Positions 1 to 12,584 of a DNA stretch of 64,000 nucleotides are shown one piece after another. The stretch is from Paragordius varius (lineage: Eukaryota; Nematomorpha). The position numbers and the translations under genes were made by a program. The number at the start of each line of letters is the position of its first letter. Within the stretch, counting starts at the first letter, position 1. The notes under the pieces are model-generated. The model saw only the letters and a list, made by a program, of their open reading frames with translations, ran no database searches and was not told where the DNA came from. The stretch is taken from the NCBI GenBank assembly GCA_964247055.1, contig OZ176050.1, positions 13,950,001 to 14,014,000 of the forward strand, given 5' to 3'.

Positions 1-110
1 TAGGTAACATTTAATCTTATAAAATCTTATAATTTATTTTAGGGTGAATTTGAATTGTACAAGAGTGAATATGAATTGTCAAGGGTGAATTTAAAGTTTA
101 AATGGTATAT
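1..110. repeat. Family A MITE, right end only (cut by window edge)
   Basis: Three degenerate copies of the family A unit (GGGTGAATTTGAATTGT type) run up to the terminus AAATGGTAT near 109. The left end lies outside the window. The same terminus and unit recur at 22.4, 22.9, 23.7, 25.7, 45.0 and 48.3 kb. Confidence 0.7.
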
Positions 111-902
111 TAGGTTGATTTGCTAAATTATATACAGTTTAAGTGGATCAAATAACTGTTTTAAATATCATGGGTTGGTATAATTATATTTTTCCGTAAA
201 TTTAAAATGTTGTGTAATTTTTCACAAAAAAACGTATTAAAATTTTATTCGTCTGACTTGTCAAAAAAAGATGATTTACAGAAATTATAAAAAAATATCA
301 AATCAATTTTCTGAATTGTTTTGGATCCGCTTTTATACAGATTTTAAATACTTTAATAAAAAACAATTCAAATAAAATTGTTCCAACTTTGTTGTTTGAG
401 ATTTTTATTCATTCATTAAAAACTTCCCATACATTGATGACTTAACACTATGTTTGTTATGTTGAAAATTATTTTTATGATTAGAATTGAAGTTGAAGAT
501 TTATTTTCGAAACTTGACCCATTTTAATATTTGGGGAGACAATATTGATTACCCCACTTCCATATTATACACACAGCATTCTCAATCAGAATTAGTTCAT
601 CTATACCATGTAATATTAATATTATTTTTTATTAGTTTGCTATATTTCAATATTATACTTTATTTAAATGACTAAAATTGTTTAACAAAATGTATTCTTT
701 TTTAGAAGCGTTTGGCTAAGGCCACAAAATTTTTTAAGCCTAATATGCTCCTGCGATTTTCGAAGAGCAATTACCACAAAAGTGAAAATATTTTTTAGAA
801 TAATTCGTAAAACCCAAAACCAAAAGCATTATAAGATACCTATTTTTCTATCACAAAAAATATATATTTTATCAGGATATTTTATATATACATATAAATT
901 AT
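111..902. other. AT-rich spacer
   Basis: No coding region, RNA gene or clear repeat is seen. Short open frames here have no recognisable content. Confidence 0.5.
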
Positions 903-1832
903 TTTATACTTGGATACAACACATTTATTTGAATCCTCCGATTAAAATTGAGGTCTTTGGGGACCCCAGGCCTATTTAAAAATAAAATAATCCTAAAAAT
1001 ATGGAACAAATTGAAACCATTGCAAAGTTTGCATTTATAAAACGCTAAACGCCGAAATATATAAAATATTTACAAAAACTTGATATTACTTATTTTATGG
1101 ATTAACCTCAAGGGAAAAATTGAGTCAACATGACATGTGTGCATCAGCTAAATATAAAAATAATGCAGAATAAACGACTTTTTTTGTTTATATCCATGTT
1201 TGATTATACTTAAATAAAGAATTAGCTTTAATTTTAGCGTTAGAAACAAATAAACACGATTTTTTGCAAAAATGTTGTAAAATATGATCCTAAATCTTTT
1301 TTTCAAACTAAATTTTATTTGAAATGATGTGGAAATCGTCGTAAAATAACGTGAAAATAAAATAAAATATAATATATTGATTCTCAAATTTACGTCATAG
1401 GCATCATCAAGAGATTAGTTAAGAAAAATATATATAAGACAATAAAAATTAAATTAAAAATGAACAAAATTATGATTGATATTAATTATATGGAAAAACT
1501 CACAAAAAAACCGTTAATGAACACAAAGAAAAATCACAAAGAAACCGTTCTGATATAATTTTTTCTTAACTAATCTCCTGATGATGGCTATAGCGAAAAT
1601 TTGAAAATCAATAAATTATATTTCATTTTTCACGTTATTTTACGACGATTTCCACATCATTTACATTATAAACTCTCGTCGTTACCCACTCAAATAAATT
1701 TTATTTTGTGTTATAAATATTTTTATTAGGATGGAGGATAAATTCGAATTGGAATTGTTCTTTCAGTAGTTTTTAAAAATGTCTATTTAAATATATCTGG
1801 GGTATTTAGATGCCCCATTTTACATCAAATAT
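903..1832. repeat. Family G nonautonomous DNA element (degenerate) with a nested foldback
   Basis: The left end carries ACTTGGATACAACACATTTA followed by GGGGACCCCAGG. The right end carries the characteristic CTGGGGTATTTAGATGCCCC. The same ends occur at about 2.0, 3.4, 9.7, 14.6, 24.8 and 29.4 kb. The middle is interrupted by the foldback at 1321-1662. No coding capacity is seen, so this is inferred to be a nonautonomous element. Confidence 0.65.
1321..1662. repeat. Foldback (inverted-repeat) element nested in family G
   Basis: Arms of about 110 bp face each other. The left arm reads ATGATGTGGAAATCGTCGTA and the right arm TACGACGATTTCCACATCAT. Both continue into a shared segment around ACTAATCTC/GAGATTAGT. 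The central spacer is about 120 bp and AT-rich. No coding. Confidence 0.75.
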
Positions 1833-1918
1833 AAATTGACTCACCAATCTAGAAGATATTTAATATTTTTTAATGAAATATGTACATATGATCCTTTAAT
1901 ACGTAAAAAAATGTTAAA

Positions 1919-2694
1919 ATATTCCATTTTTCAGTCAAAAGCAACATTTTTTAACACTTCGATTCAAATTGGGGTATCTAAATACCCCAGACTAAATTTA
2001 AATTAATAATTTTATAAAACTACTTAATGAAACAGTTACAATTTAAATTTATGCTTCTCTCCTAATAAAAATTATATAAAAAAGCCAAAATATCCAAATA
2101 AAATTTTGTTTTAAAAAAAATCCATGTCAAATTACTTGGACGCCATTTTTATTTTGCAAAAATTTTGCAACATATCGTGTTTATTTGATGCTAACGTTAA
2201 AATTAAAGCTAATTTTTTATTTACACATCTAACATTGATAGAAATAGCAGTTTATTTTGTATTATTTATTAATTTTACCATTTCACACATGCCACGTTGA
2301 CGAAATTTTTACATTTCAGTTTTAGCTTAAAATAAGTAATAACAAGTATTTTGGAATATTTTTCATATATTTCGGTTTATTAATGTTATTTAAGTGCAAA
2401 ATTTTGCCATGGTTTCGATTCCTTCCATACTTTTATATTTGATTTTAAACACGCCTGGGGTATCCAACTAACCCAATTCGATTCGAAGGACTAAAATAAA
2501 TGTGTTGTATCTAAGTGTTCACCAAACGCACTAACTTTTTTTAAACAAACGAATATTTTTACAAGCAAACGCAATAGGTTTTCAAGCAAAAACCACTAAA
2601 AAAAACTTTACGTTTGAGTAAAAAAATGTTGCGTTTTGAAAAAATGTTGTCTTTACTTAAAAATGCGCGGTTAATTTGACTGAAAAATGGTATA
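1919..2694. repeat. Family D element, split by a family G insertion
   Basis: The left end is CCATTTTTCAGTCAAAAGCAA and the right end TTGACTGAAAAATGGTAT. Internal AAAAATGTTG repeats match the complete small family D copy at 4346-4450. A family G element occupies about 1955-2517, so the G insertion is younger. Confidence 0.65.
1955..2517. repeat. Family G element nested in family D
   Basis: The left end is AACACTTCGATTCAAATTGG followed by GGTATCTAAATACCCC. The right end has CTGGGGTATCCAACTAACCC followed by TTGTATCTAAGTGTT. About 560 bp. No coding seen. Confidence 0.7.
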
Positions 2695-2960
2695 CAAATT
2701 TATGTCTAAATCTTTTAATATGATCCTTACTTGGTTGTTTATATTTCTATTTTATCCATCTAGCACGAATTTCTTCCTCTGGAAAAATTGAATTTCACTA
2801 CAAACGAGATATATTGGATATCCCAAGGTATTAAATAAAATTTGAGCTTTACAACATTTATAATTACAAATATTTTATAATAGAATTCTTATAGATTCTG
2901 TCCCGATATACCTTATTTTAACAAAAAATTCTTCGATTTTTGACATTTTTATTTATTTTA

Positions 2961-4053
2961 CAGTCATGTAGACTTTATTTTATCAAACATTTACTTTTTT
3001 TCGTTAAATGGGTATAAATATTGGGTAAAGAATAGAAAAACAAGAGCTCTATGGTATTAACCATATCATATTCATTTAAAAAGTAAAAGCAGTGTGTGGG
3101 AAGGGCGTCGGAAATCTTTGGTAAAAAATGAAAATGCACTTACTACTAACCCATCAATTAAAATTATTGTATAAAAAAGTTAGGAAAATGGTAATTTTTA
3201 TCTCAATTATAATTTTTTTTGTTAAGATATGGGAACGATTTTAAAAGGGATATTTACGATAGATGCTATATTAAATGTCAATTTGATCTAATTTCGTTAG
3301 AATGTGATATCCTATTATAAATTATAATAAACCTATACATAAAAATCTATATTTAAGTGATTAATTTATTTTGTTTAACACTTGGATACAACACTTTCAT
3401 TTTTAAGCTAAAACCGAAAGGTAAAAATTTAGTCAACGTGACATGTGTGCAATGGTAAAATTGAAAAATAATACAAAATAAATCGCTTTTTTTATTTCTA
3501 GCAATGTTAGATGTGATTTAAATAAAAAATTAGCTTTAACTTTACCCTTAACACTAAATGAAGACGACGTTTTGCAAATATTTTGTAAAAATGGCGTCGA
3601 ACTAGTTTGACATAAAATTTTTTTCAAAACAAAATTTAATTTAGATATTTTGGCATATTTTTAGAATTTTTATTAGGAAAGAAGCATAAATTTAAATTGG
3701 GACCGTTTCTTTCAGTAGTTTTTGAAAATCCTAACTCAAATTTATTCGGGGGATATTTAGATACCCTAATTTGAATCTAGGTGTTAAATAAAAATTTTAT
3801 CAAAAAAATTAATATAAAATTTTGCTAAAAAAATTAACAAAAATATTACCATTCCCCTTTAACAATATTTTAATATTTTCATTTTTTACCAAAGATTTCC
3901 GACGCCCTTCCCCCACACTTCTTTTACTCTTTTAATGAATATGATATGGTTAATTACCATAGAGCTCTTGTTTTTCTATTCTTTACCAAATATTTATACC
4001 CTATTTAACGAAAAAAAGTAAATTTTTGATAAAATAAAAAGTCTACATGACTG
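2961..4053. repeat. CAGT-ended transposon with TIRs of about 170 bp, TA target, with nested family G copy
   Basis: The left terminus CAGTCATGTAGACTTTATTT (2961) is mirrored by AAAGTCTACATGACTG ending at 4053. TA flanks both ends. Inverted similarity extends about 170 bp inward, through AAGAGCTCTATGGTA and the GGGAAGGGCGTCGGAAATCT block. The middle is interrupted by family G at 3379-3787. TA target and CAGT end suggest a Tc1/mariner-type nonautonomous element. Confidence 0.8.
3379..3787. repeat. Family G element (short copy), nested
   Basis: The left end is AACACTTGGATACAACACTT. The right end has GGATATTTAGATACCC and then AATCTAGGTGTTAA. It interrupts the larger CAGT-ended element. Confidence 0.7.
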
Positions 4054-4345
4054 TATATATATAACATCTTTTTTTTAAAAAAAATATTGTCAAATAGTGT
4101 TTTTATCATCCGCATAAAAATATATACTAAAATCTCTAAAAGTTGGATGAAAAAAATTAAAAAAAGCTTATTTTAGTGTGTAAATTTTTGTGTGATTACA
4201 AAATTTATTCGGAAAAGAATGGTATATTTTGATTTTCGGATTGGTTGTATGAGTAATGATATCAATTACATAGAACAGTATAAAAATTATAATAAAAAAC
4301 GAGAATACTAAATCGAAAAATCGAGAAAATTTCCCATGGGTACAT

Positions 4346-4450
4346 ATACCATTTTCAGGCAAAAACAACATTTTATAATGGAAAATGTTGCCTTCGCTTG
4401 AAAAAATGTTGTTTGGTTAAAAATGTTGTTTTTGTCCAAAAAATGGTATA
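4346..4450. repeat. Family D MITE, complete small copy
   Basis: It runs from ATACCATTTTCAGGC to TTGTCCAAAAAATGGTAT, an inverted terminus on both sides. Between them are several AAAATGTTG-cored repeats at roughly 20-bp spacing. 105 bp, no coding. It is the shortest complete member of the ATACCATTT-ended group. Confidence 0.7.
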
Positions 4451-5468
4451 TCAGCTAAATCTATTTTTATACAATAAAAATTAAATTAATAAGAGGGCAA
4501 ACTAAAAAGTTTAGATTTTGATTAGCTCCCCTTAATTATATTCACAATTGTAAATAAATTTTTAATCCAAGTTAAAAAATATGGCTGCTTTGTATAAAGT
4601 ATTTGTCCTTTCACCTCTATTAGTTAATTAGTTTATGCGAAATTCGAATTGATATAATGTATTACATATTTTTCAGAAGATTAATAATAGTAGTTTTAAA
4701 ACCTAAATTATGATATAAAATATCTTGAAAAAAAACATTTTTTTAAAACTGTATATCTATTTTAGTGATGTCGTATGATTTGATACGAATGCTAAAGGGC
4801 CATATCATTTGTTAAATATTTTTTTTGGAAAAAACAGAGTCTCAAAGTTTAATATTTTAAATCCAAAATAATTACTTAACTTTAGTAAATTTTATTTAAG
4901 ATATAAACGTTTGCTTAAAATATTATATATTTCGGTTTGAAAGCATTTTATGCTAAATTATTTAAGGGATATTAATTGTAATTTTTGAAATTTGGGTGGA
5001 AACTATTGGTTAGAGCTGATATATTTTATATTTTTGGCAAAAAATTGAATTATCTTTACTTTTAGGACTGTATACATTCTTACTGTAAACATTATTAAAT
5101 ATCTTAGGCAGTGTGAGTTGGATTACACCATATTCAATGAAATCAAATTTTAGCGCCAACATTCCATATATCTGCCCATTGTGCGTCTTTAAAAAATTGA
5201 TTGAGGCCAAATATTTTACTTGTTATATGTGTGTTAACCTTGAACCAAAACCCAATAAAACGATGGAAATAAGCTTTTAAGTTAACAAACATTTATATTT
5301 TCATTTTAAATAAATTACGTATGCCACATATGATTAATTTAATACGATTACTAAATGCAAAAAGATAGATATGCAACTTTTTTAATTTAATATTATGGGT
5401 CAAGTTTGTGATTTACAGTTAGGGGCATTTTGCGAAAACAATGTGTGCATGATATGTTTATTACTATA
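4451..5468. other. AT-rich spacer
   Basis: Nothing coding or structural can be supported in this stretch. Confidence 0.5.
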
Positions 5469-5738
5469 CAGTAAAAACTGAAATTATACGGACAAAATGT
5501 AAAAATATAGAGATAAATGTTTTTTTTATTTAAAGACAGCCATACTTTTTAAATCATTATTTTTTTCATTTTACATCGTCTAAAATGGCATGTGAAAAGA
5601 GATATACTACTAACAATCAATTTTTATATTTAACAATTGTAACCAAATAGCTAATATGGGAATAATTATGGTTTGTATTTTAAATAAAAATATTAGTCTT
5701 TATATTTTTACATTTGCCCGTATAATTGCAATTTTTAT
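5469..5738. repeat. Family E MITE (CAGT-ended, TA target)
   Basis: It starts CAGTAAAAACTGAAATTATA after TA and ends with the inverted motif CCCGTATAATTGCAATTTTT. Internal arms carry the family blocks GACAAA and CCATAC. This is one of about eleven copies in the window. The right end is slightly decayed. Confidence 0.75.
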
Positions 5739-5941
5739 TATACATTTCTGGGCATGAATATTCAACAAACGAATATTGTTAAATAAATTGGATTAAAATT
5801 ATTTTTTTATTCACAAGGATTTATATATTTTGTTATTGGATTAAAGTTTTTAAATAAAAGTATTCCATGTATGTGTGATCAACTTTATTTTTTTTAAATA
5901 AATAATTTTAGGCCTTTATTAATAATAAATTTAAATTATTT

Positions 5942-6630
5942 CATAAAAATATTATACAACCCGCCGAGACTTTACCTGCAGCCCGCGAATTTAGAAATTC
6001 ATAGTTTGCAAAAAATATGCATAAACAAATTTATAATAACAATTTATCTATAATCTATCCGATTGGGAGTAATTGGATTCAATTGCTATTCTAAGTTTGC
6101 ATTACAATCTTATGTTTGAAATATAACAAATATTATTTATAAATGGCCATATATATTTCAAATGCAGCCCGCAAAGCCATTTGTGTCGGACACACACCTG
6201 GTTTAGATCACTGATAGTTGTAAAAAAGTCGAATGGCTGATTAAAATGATTTTTCGGGCTCAAGGTAATACCGACAAATATATAGTTTCTTATGCAAACG
6301 GATACTTATAAATTGAATCAGTACACCAAGATTTTTTAATGGTACTCTATTTTTTGAAAAGGGGGAAAACGCCCCATAAGGGGGCGCTGCAAAAAAATTG
6401 CAGAATATAATAATTAAAAAATAAAACCAGAAACAAATTGAAGGTATAGATGTTGCAAATTATCATGATTTTTCAGCGAAATGATAAACTCCAAAATTGA
6501 AAATACAAGGATACACTCATTGATTGGGATTCACATAATATTATAGTAAATTTTATTTTGGATTTTTTTGAGAGGGACGTGAAGAATTTTCATTTTCTTT
6601 GTAGGCCGTGAACAAAAAAACTTTGACCAC
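5942..6630. repeat. Possible hAT-type nonautonomous fragments
   Basis: Blocks CTGCAGCCCGCG (about 5978) and ATGCAGCCCGCAAAG (about 6163) face each other, followed by TGTGTCGGACACACACCTGG. Near 6640 the motif GACCACTGG resembles a hAT end. GC-rich CCCGC blocks stand out against the AT background and recur at 30.6-30.8 kb. No target duplication could be fixed, so borders are approximate. Confidence 0.35.
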
Positions 6631-6674
6631 TGGTCTAGCATATCTCAATGTATTTGATATATTTCATTTTAAAT

Positions 6675-7308
6675 ATACCATTTGCGCTTCAATATTGTCC
6701 TTATACACTTCAAGTTGGTCCTTGAACAATTCAAGTTGGTCCTTGAACAATTCAAGTTGGTCCTTGAACACTTCAAGTTAGTCCTTGAACATTTCAAGTT
6801 AGTCCTTGAACATTTTAAGTTGGTCCATTGACTTTTTTGTTTTGTTTTTAACTTTTATCAAACAAATCGTAAAGCATTCATTTTTATCGCTTTTACCTAT
6901 TATTTTAAATAAATTTTAAATCATCACTTTTAATCATTAAACCATATATTTTCTTATAATTATTTTGGATATTTATAAAATTTTAACAAAATTAAAAAAT
7001 ATAAAATTATTCTGGGTTATTTATAAAAATTTTTTTTTAATCATTTAAATAATTTTGTTAGAATATTAGTTAGAAACAAAAAAGTGGTTTCCGAATAAAA
7101 TATTTTTTAATGTAATATATAAAAAATTAGGTTAAAAAATAATAAAATATAAAAATATATGGAAAAATTATGATTAAATCAAATTTAAAAAATTTTAAGG
7201 ACCAAATTGAAGTTTTCAAGGATCAACTTGAAGCGTTCAAGAACCAACCCGAAATGGTTTAGGATCAACATGATGCGTTCAAGGACACTTTTGAAGTGCA
7301 AATGATAT
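6675..7308. repeat. Family B element with 21-bp repeat termini
   Basis: The left end is ATACCATTTGCGCTTC, followed by at least five tandem copies of a 21-bp unit with core CAAGTTGGTCCTTGAAC. The right end has inverted, more decayed copies (CAAGGATCAACTTGAAG type) and closes with GAAGTGCAAATGATAT. The centre is AT-rich and non-coding. Closely similar to the copy at 8141-8750. Confidence 0.8.
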
Positions 7309-8140
7309 ATGTGTCGCCTTGTAAGTGGATAGAAAATAATAAAAATATTTAGCACATTTTATATTTATAAATTTTATTATATTGGCACATCGTGCGAAAA
7401 CTCAATTGTCCCTATCCTTTCCCATTTCCTTCTAAACATATATTTGTTCAAAACTGGAATCAATTGATTGATAAAAACCGTAAATTATTTTCATAATAAT
7501 AAAAAATAAAACGAATTTTTTTTTTAAAAAACTGAAAAAGTAATAATTTATCCGTTGCACACATTAATATATCTAAACAATTAAATATATTTTTTTGATT
7601 TAGGGCATAAAAGGTATATTTAGGGAACAGCATGGCACCTGAGTCGAGTTTTGAGTATAACCAGTTTGGACGTTAATTAAAAAATTGACATAGAAACACA
7701 TGATTGAATACTTTTCAAATAACAGTTTAAATAACATAAATGATAATAAAAATTAAAATTAGGGCAGGCTTTTTTTCAGCCAAATGTTCCCTTGCTAAAA
7801 CATTTAAATTTTCAAATGAGTATATAATGCGTTTATAAAAGTGGATTTACAAGTAAAGTCAGTAGCAGCATCATTTACTACGTGTTGTATTTAAATTAAA
7901 GGTACTTATTTCATATTAAATAAAGTTCTTTATATGAAAAGATTTGGTGATTATATTCTAATTTTTATCCAAATTCCAATAGTATAGGGGAGGATTTCTT
8001 TGCCAAAAAATTAGTTATTAATATATATATATATATATATATATTAGATTGTAAATTTATTATTAGTTTGTATTAACAAAATACTGATCGAAAATCATTT
8101 TAAAACCATTAAATTTGTAAACAAGTTAAGCATTTTAAAT
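7309..8140. other. AT-rich spacer with a (TA)n run
   Basis: No gene can be supported. A TA microsatellite lies near 8020-8043. Confidence 0.5.
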
Positions 8141-8750
8141 ATACCATTTGCACTTTAAGAGTGTCCTTGAACACTTCAAGTTGGCCCTTGAACATTTCAA
8201 GTTGGTCCTTGAACAATTCAAGTTGGTCCTTGAACAATTCAAGTTGGTCCTCTTAAATTTATAAATTTTGATTTAACCATAATTTTTCCATTTATTTTTT
8301 AATTTTATTATTTATTAACCTAATTTTCTTTATTTATTATATATTTATTTTAAAAATAAAAAATTTTATGAAAACCACTTTTTTGTTTCAAACTATTTTT
8401 TTTCAATTAAACAAAATTATTGACTTTTAGATCTTTATAATAAAAAATTTTAATAATTATCCCAGAAAACTTATATATTTTTTCATTTCGTGATAAAATC
8501 TTATAAATATCCAAAATTATTATAAGAAATTAATAAAGATATACGGTTTCTCAAAGATTAAAAGTTTATATCGATTTAAAATTTATGTTAAATAATAAAA
8601 AATAGGTTAAAAACAATAAAATAGATGAATTATTTACGATTTGATTGATAAAAGTTAAAAACAAAACAAAAAAGTCAAAGGACCAACTTGAAGTGTTCAA
8701 GGGCCAACTTGAAGTGTTCAAGGACACTCTTGAAGTGCAAATGATATATA
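8141..8750. repeat. Family B element with 21-bp repeat termini
   Basis: The left end is ATACCATTTGCACTT, with four 21-bp units cored on TTGGTCCTTGAAC. The right end has inverted units (CCAACTTGAAGTGTTCAAGG) and GAAGTGCAAATGATAT. Short open frames over the repeats reflect a unit divisible by three, not genes. Confidence 0.8.
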
Positions 8751-9089
8751 CCTTGTCATTAACCATAATTAAATTTTATTTGAGTTTTTTTCAGCACGAT
8801 TCAAAAATTGGAAAAATATATGTGACGGCTAAAAGTTTAAGATAATGGTTTTTCGGATTTTTACTTATAATATCTTTTATGAAAGACGTACAAATCACAA
8901 CGTGTATATTAAATCCCTATATAAGGACTTTTAGGTTATTCATAATTCAGTAGTAGAGTAGAAAGCTACCCCCCAAAAAATGAATTGGGAATAAGATTAT
9001 TATAAATTAGGGCTATTCCACTTTAGTTTCCGTAAAAGCGATATTTATATAGAAACATTTTACAAGTAAAATATTAACAAATTATTTAT

Positions 9090-9622
9090 TTAATCTTGAT
9101 TGGAATCTAAAACAATGGTAACAGGTCCATCATTAATTAAATTTATATGACAATATGCACCAAATACACCTTCTAAAACATTAATAGACCAAACAAAACC
9201 TTTTATATGAGTTTCATCATAACTTTCCCTTAATTTACGGACAAAATAATTGTAAAGAACTTTTGAGTCCTCCGCTAACATCGATTTATGAAAATCCGGT
9301 TTTCGACCCTTAATAGTGGCATATAAAGTAAACTAAAAAGTTATTAATATGCCTTCACTTGCTTGACTTAGGGATAATATTTCAAAGTTTTTCTCTTTTA
9401 CATCACTTGCCCATCTTTTACCATCTGCATCAAACAGTTTAAGATTAAGTATTTTTTTGACCCTTTTTATATATAAATTAAAGTATACATTTTATCAGCG
9501 TCTTCTTCTTTATCATCTCTATTAATTCCAACTAAAAGGCAAAGACCTTGGTTTATTTTATTGATTAATTTTTCGTCCACATGGACTGAAGCTTCAAGCA
9601 CGCGTTGTATTACGACCCTCAT
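9090..9622 (-). CDS. DTD1: D-aminoacyl-tRNA deacylase (DTD), four exons with three micro-introns
   Basis: Hydrolyses D-amino acids mischarged on tRNA, a cytosolic proofreading step. Exons (minus): 9622-9489, 9462-9363, 9332-9200, 9172-9090, giving 149 aa, close to the compact bacterial-size family length and shorter than the vertebrate protein with its C-terminal tail. The start MRVVIQRV matches the family N-terminus. Both signature motifs are present: SQFTL at 77-81 and NDGPVT at 136-141, which form the active site across the dimer. Introns are 26, 30 and 27 nt. The middle one has a GC donor (GCAAGT) and is the only cut that restores SQFTL. The last intron is divisible by three, so the frame also reads through it, but removing it gives the expected spacing (HIKEGVFGAY). 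No operon-like neighbour. Confidence 0.93.
9333..9362 (-). other. 30-nt GC-AG micro-intron in DTD
   Basis: The donor is GCAAGT and the acceptor TTTTAG. The next GT lies downstream and gives the wrong protein. The CAA/TTT junction rebuilds the conserved SQFTL motif exactly. Confidence 0.85.
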
Positions 9623-9687
9623 GTGTTTTATTGTATTTATTTACATCACACGATAAAATTAAAAAATCGGGATGAGCCTTGGTAACC

Positions 9688-10405
9688 TTTCGATTCAAAT
9701 TGGTTTATCTAAATACCCCAAATAAGTTAAAATATCTAAATAAAATTTTGTTTTGATATAAAAGTTTCATATCATACTACTGCAACGTTATTTTAATTTT
9801 TCAAAACTTGTAAAATATGTGTTCTAATTTTAAAAGTAAAATTATAATTTTTTAATTATATTTTACATTGTTTTTTACCATTGCACACATGTCACGTTGA
9901 CGAAAGTTTTACTTTTGGTTTTAGCTGAAAATAAGTAATACTAAGTATTTTTGAATTAAATTTTGTATATATTTGGATTTATTGTTATATAAATGGGAAA
10001 TTTCGCCATGGTTTAGATTCCCTCCATATTTTTTAGTATTTAATTTTAAACATGCATGGGGATAGTCCTTCGATTCAAATTGGTGTAGTTGGATTCCCCA
10101 GGCAAGTTTAAAATTAAAATCTTTGAAAAATATTATGTGTGCAATTGTATAATCAAAAATAATACAAGACAAACCGCTTCTATTTCTATCAATGTTAAAT
10201 GTAATTTAAATAAAAAATTAGCTTTGATTTTACCTATTAAATTTTTCAAAACAAAATTTCATTATATTTTGGCATATTTGCATAATTTTTATTAGCAGAG
10301 AAGCATAAATATAAATTGGGACCGTTTTATTCAGTAATTTTCTAAAAATCCTAACTCAAGTTTAGTCTCGGGTATTTACCCAATTTGAATCAAAGTGTTA
10401 AATTT
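9688..10405. repeat. Family G pieces, probably two abutting copies
   Basis: CTTTCGATTCAAATTGGTTTATC near 9688 and the block TCCTTCGATTCAAATTGG followed by GTGTAGTTGGATTCCCCAGG near 10062 are family G ends. The right edge AATTTGAATCAAAGTGTTAA near 10400 is another. Both orientations are present, so I read this as two damaged copies. Confidence 0.55.
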
Positions 10406-10968
10406 ACAATCATACGATAAAATTGAAAAAAATGAGCCAAAACATTAACATTTTACTAATACAGTTTTACCTAAGTCATTTATTTATACGAATGAAAATA
10501 TTATAATCAATAGGCGAAAATTTATACAATTACAATAAGTACATGATTATCATTTTTTATAATTTATCACATTTTCATAGTATTGTATTCCCCAAACATC
10601 AAAACTATATCTTCATTCTATTGTGTAATCATTCTATATCATATTTGATCAAATATTTTAAATAAAAAAATAATCTTAAAATTTAACTGGAGCCGTCAGT
10701 CAAGTAATAATTTTATAACCCATTCATTTTAGATGTAGAAATTATCTTATTTTAAAATGACCTTAAACATAATAAATTTATCTCTGATATTGAGGCCTTG
10801 GAGGTTAAGTAATTTCCATTATATTATAATTATAAATTACATTTTGGGTTAGTTAGTTTACTCCACTACTATTTGAAATTTAATTGATTTAATTATGATT
10901 TGTTCTCAATTTCCAAAATCACTATATTATATCAAAAAAGCAAACAATAATTTTAAAAAAATTCAATT
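10406..10968. other. AT-rich spacer
   Basis: No gene or repeat border can be supported. Confidence 0.5.
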
Positions 10969-11742
10969 AGATGTGGGCTCCAAAAGTGCTAATTTTTTCG
11001 CTTTTTAAAACGGACTCTTCTTTTCTAATGGAAAATTGTTTACGCGATAGTTATTTTAATACTAAATTTTGATATCAACTAAAATTCTTATTATATCCAT
11101 TTTTTTGAAAATTAAATTTTTAAATTTTGTTAAAGTGTACTTTTGTTGTGAGGCTAAATGGAAACAGTATAAAAACGTTTTGAAAACACAATACGAAATA
11201 TTTCAATCATTTCAATAATTCGATTAGATCAAAATATTTGTGTAATATATGTTGAGTGCATAATGTTTCAGCTATCACATAAATAATTTACTCTACACCA
11301 AAATTAGCAGGAAATAGTTATTTTAACATTTTGCTATTTTTCTATCGAAAGATTTTCGCCTCAGAGTGCACCACCAATTCTTGCTGAAATCCGTCCAAAC
11401 TGCTTCATGTCTGGCTATTTTGTTAGGATACCTTTTGCAATTATGATGAGATGTTAAAACTAGACAACAAATTATTTTACGAAATAATTTCCATTCCTAT
11501 TGCCTCACACAGAGTCCACCAATAAATAAGCTGATAAAAAATAAATCTTATAGTAAATGTACAAGAGTTCCATGTTGCTTTCAATATAGCCCTTAGAATG
11601 ATTTAGAAAGTTATTTACATATTTGTCATTATATCAGAAAATGAAGTTTGCGCATTTAATATAAAATGTTTCTGTGAAAACTATAAGCTACATCCCTAAA
11701 AATATCCTAAAATATATCATAAAAAAATGAATATTGATTTTT

Positions 11743-12364
11743 ATAGGTGGCTCCGAAAGTCCTTATCTTATCGCTTTTTTAAATGGACATTTTCTTTTAA
11801 AAAACGCAAAAATGATGAGATTGCGGTATATATATTAATTATATATCCTAAACTTTACAAATACAATATTTTTAAAAATGCATGTTGAAAAATTTAGTTT
11901 TTAGCAAAATTTTGTAAAGCTTATTCATACCATGTTAAGATATGATGAAAACGGTATAAAAACGTTGTAAGATATTATAAACCACCTTTAATACATATAC
12001 CAAATATGTATATCAATTCAATTTCTTAAATTAAAATATTCGTTTGTCTTCAAATTTATAAATATAAATTAGATTATCTTTACGAAAATTCAAAGTCAAA
12101 AAGCAAATAAATCCTTTAATTTAAATTGGAGGAGATTAATATGTTCAGCATAATTGAATTATATAAAAAACGCTGGTTTTGTAACATAAAGCGTTATCTT
12201 TCTGTGAGAATCATGCCTCAATTTATGAAGTAGGCTTCAACAAAATTATGCTAAAAATTAGCATATATTTAAATTACTTATCCAGAAATGTCGGCCTTTT
12301 TGCGTTTAAAAAAATATTTCATTTTTTAAGAGCAATAATTTGGGATTTTCGTAGCCGACATCTA
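11743..12364. repeat. Family F nonautonomous copy, nested
   Basis: It runs from AGGTGGCTCCGAAAGTCC to the inverted GTAGCCGACATCTA. Both arms share AACGCAAAAA/TTTTTGCGTT and AAAACG blocks. About 620 bp, no coding. Confidence 0.55.
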
Positions 12365-12584
12365 AAATCAAAAATTTTGCTTCCTTTTTATTATTTTATG
12401 ATGAGATATTTTTGAATTGCCAAATTTAAAAAACGGAAATTTTACAAGTTAATTTATAACCAATAACTATTTTAATTCACTTAAAATAATAATATTTTTT
12501 TATAGAATGTGTTTCCTGCTATAAGGAATTTTACATTTGATGATTTCAAAAATATTAAATAAATTTTACTTTCTTAGTGCGTTA

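Noticed and set aside
6221-6640. A complete hAT element between 6.2 and 6.6 kb
   Set aside because: CCACTGG and CACCTGG motifs look like hAT ends, but no matching partner end or 8-bp duplication could be found.
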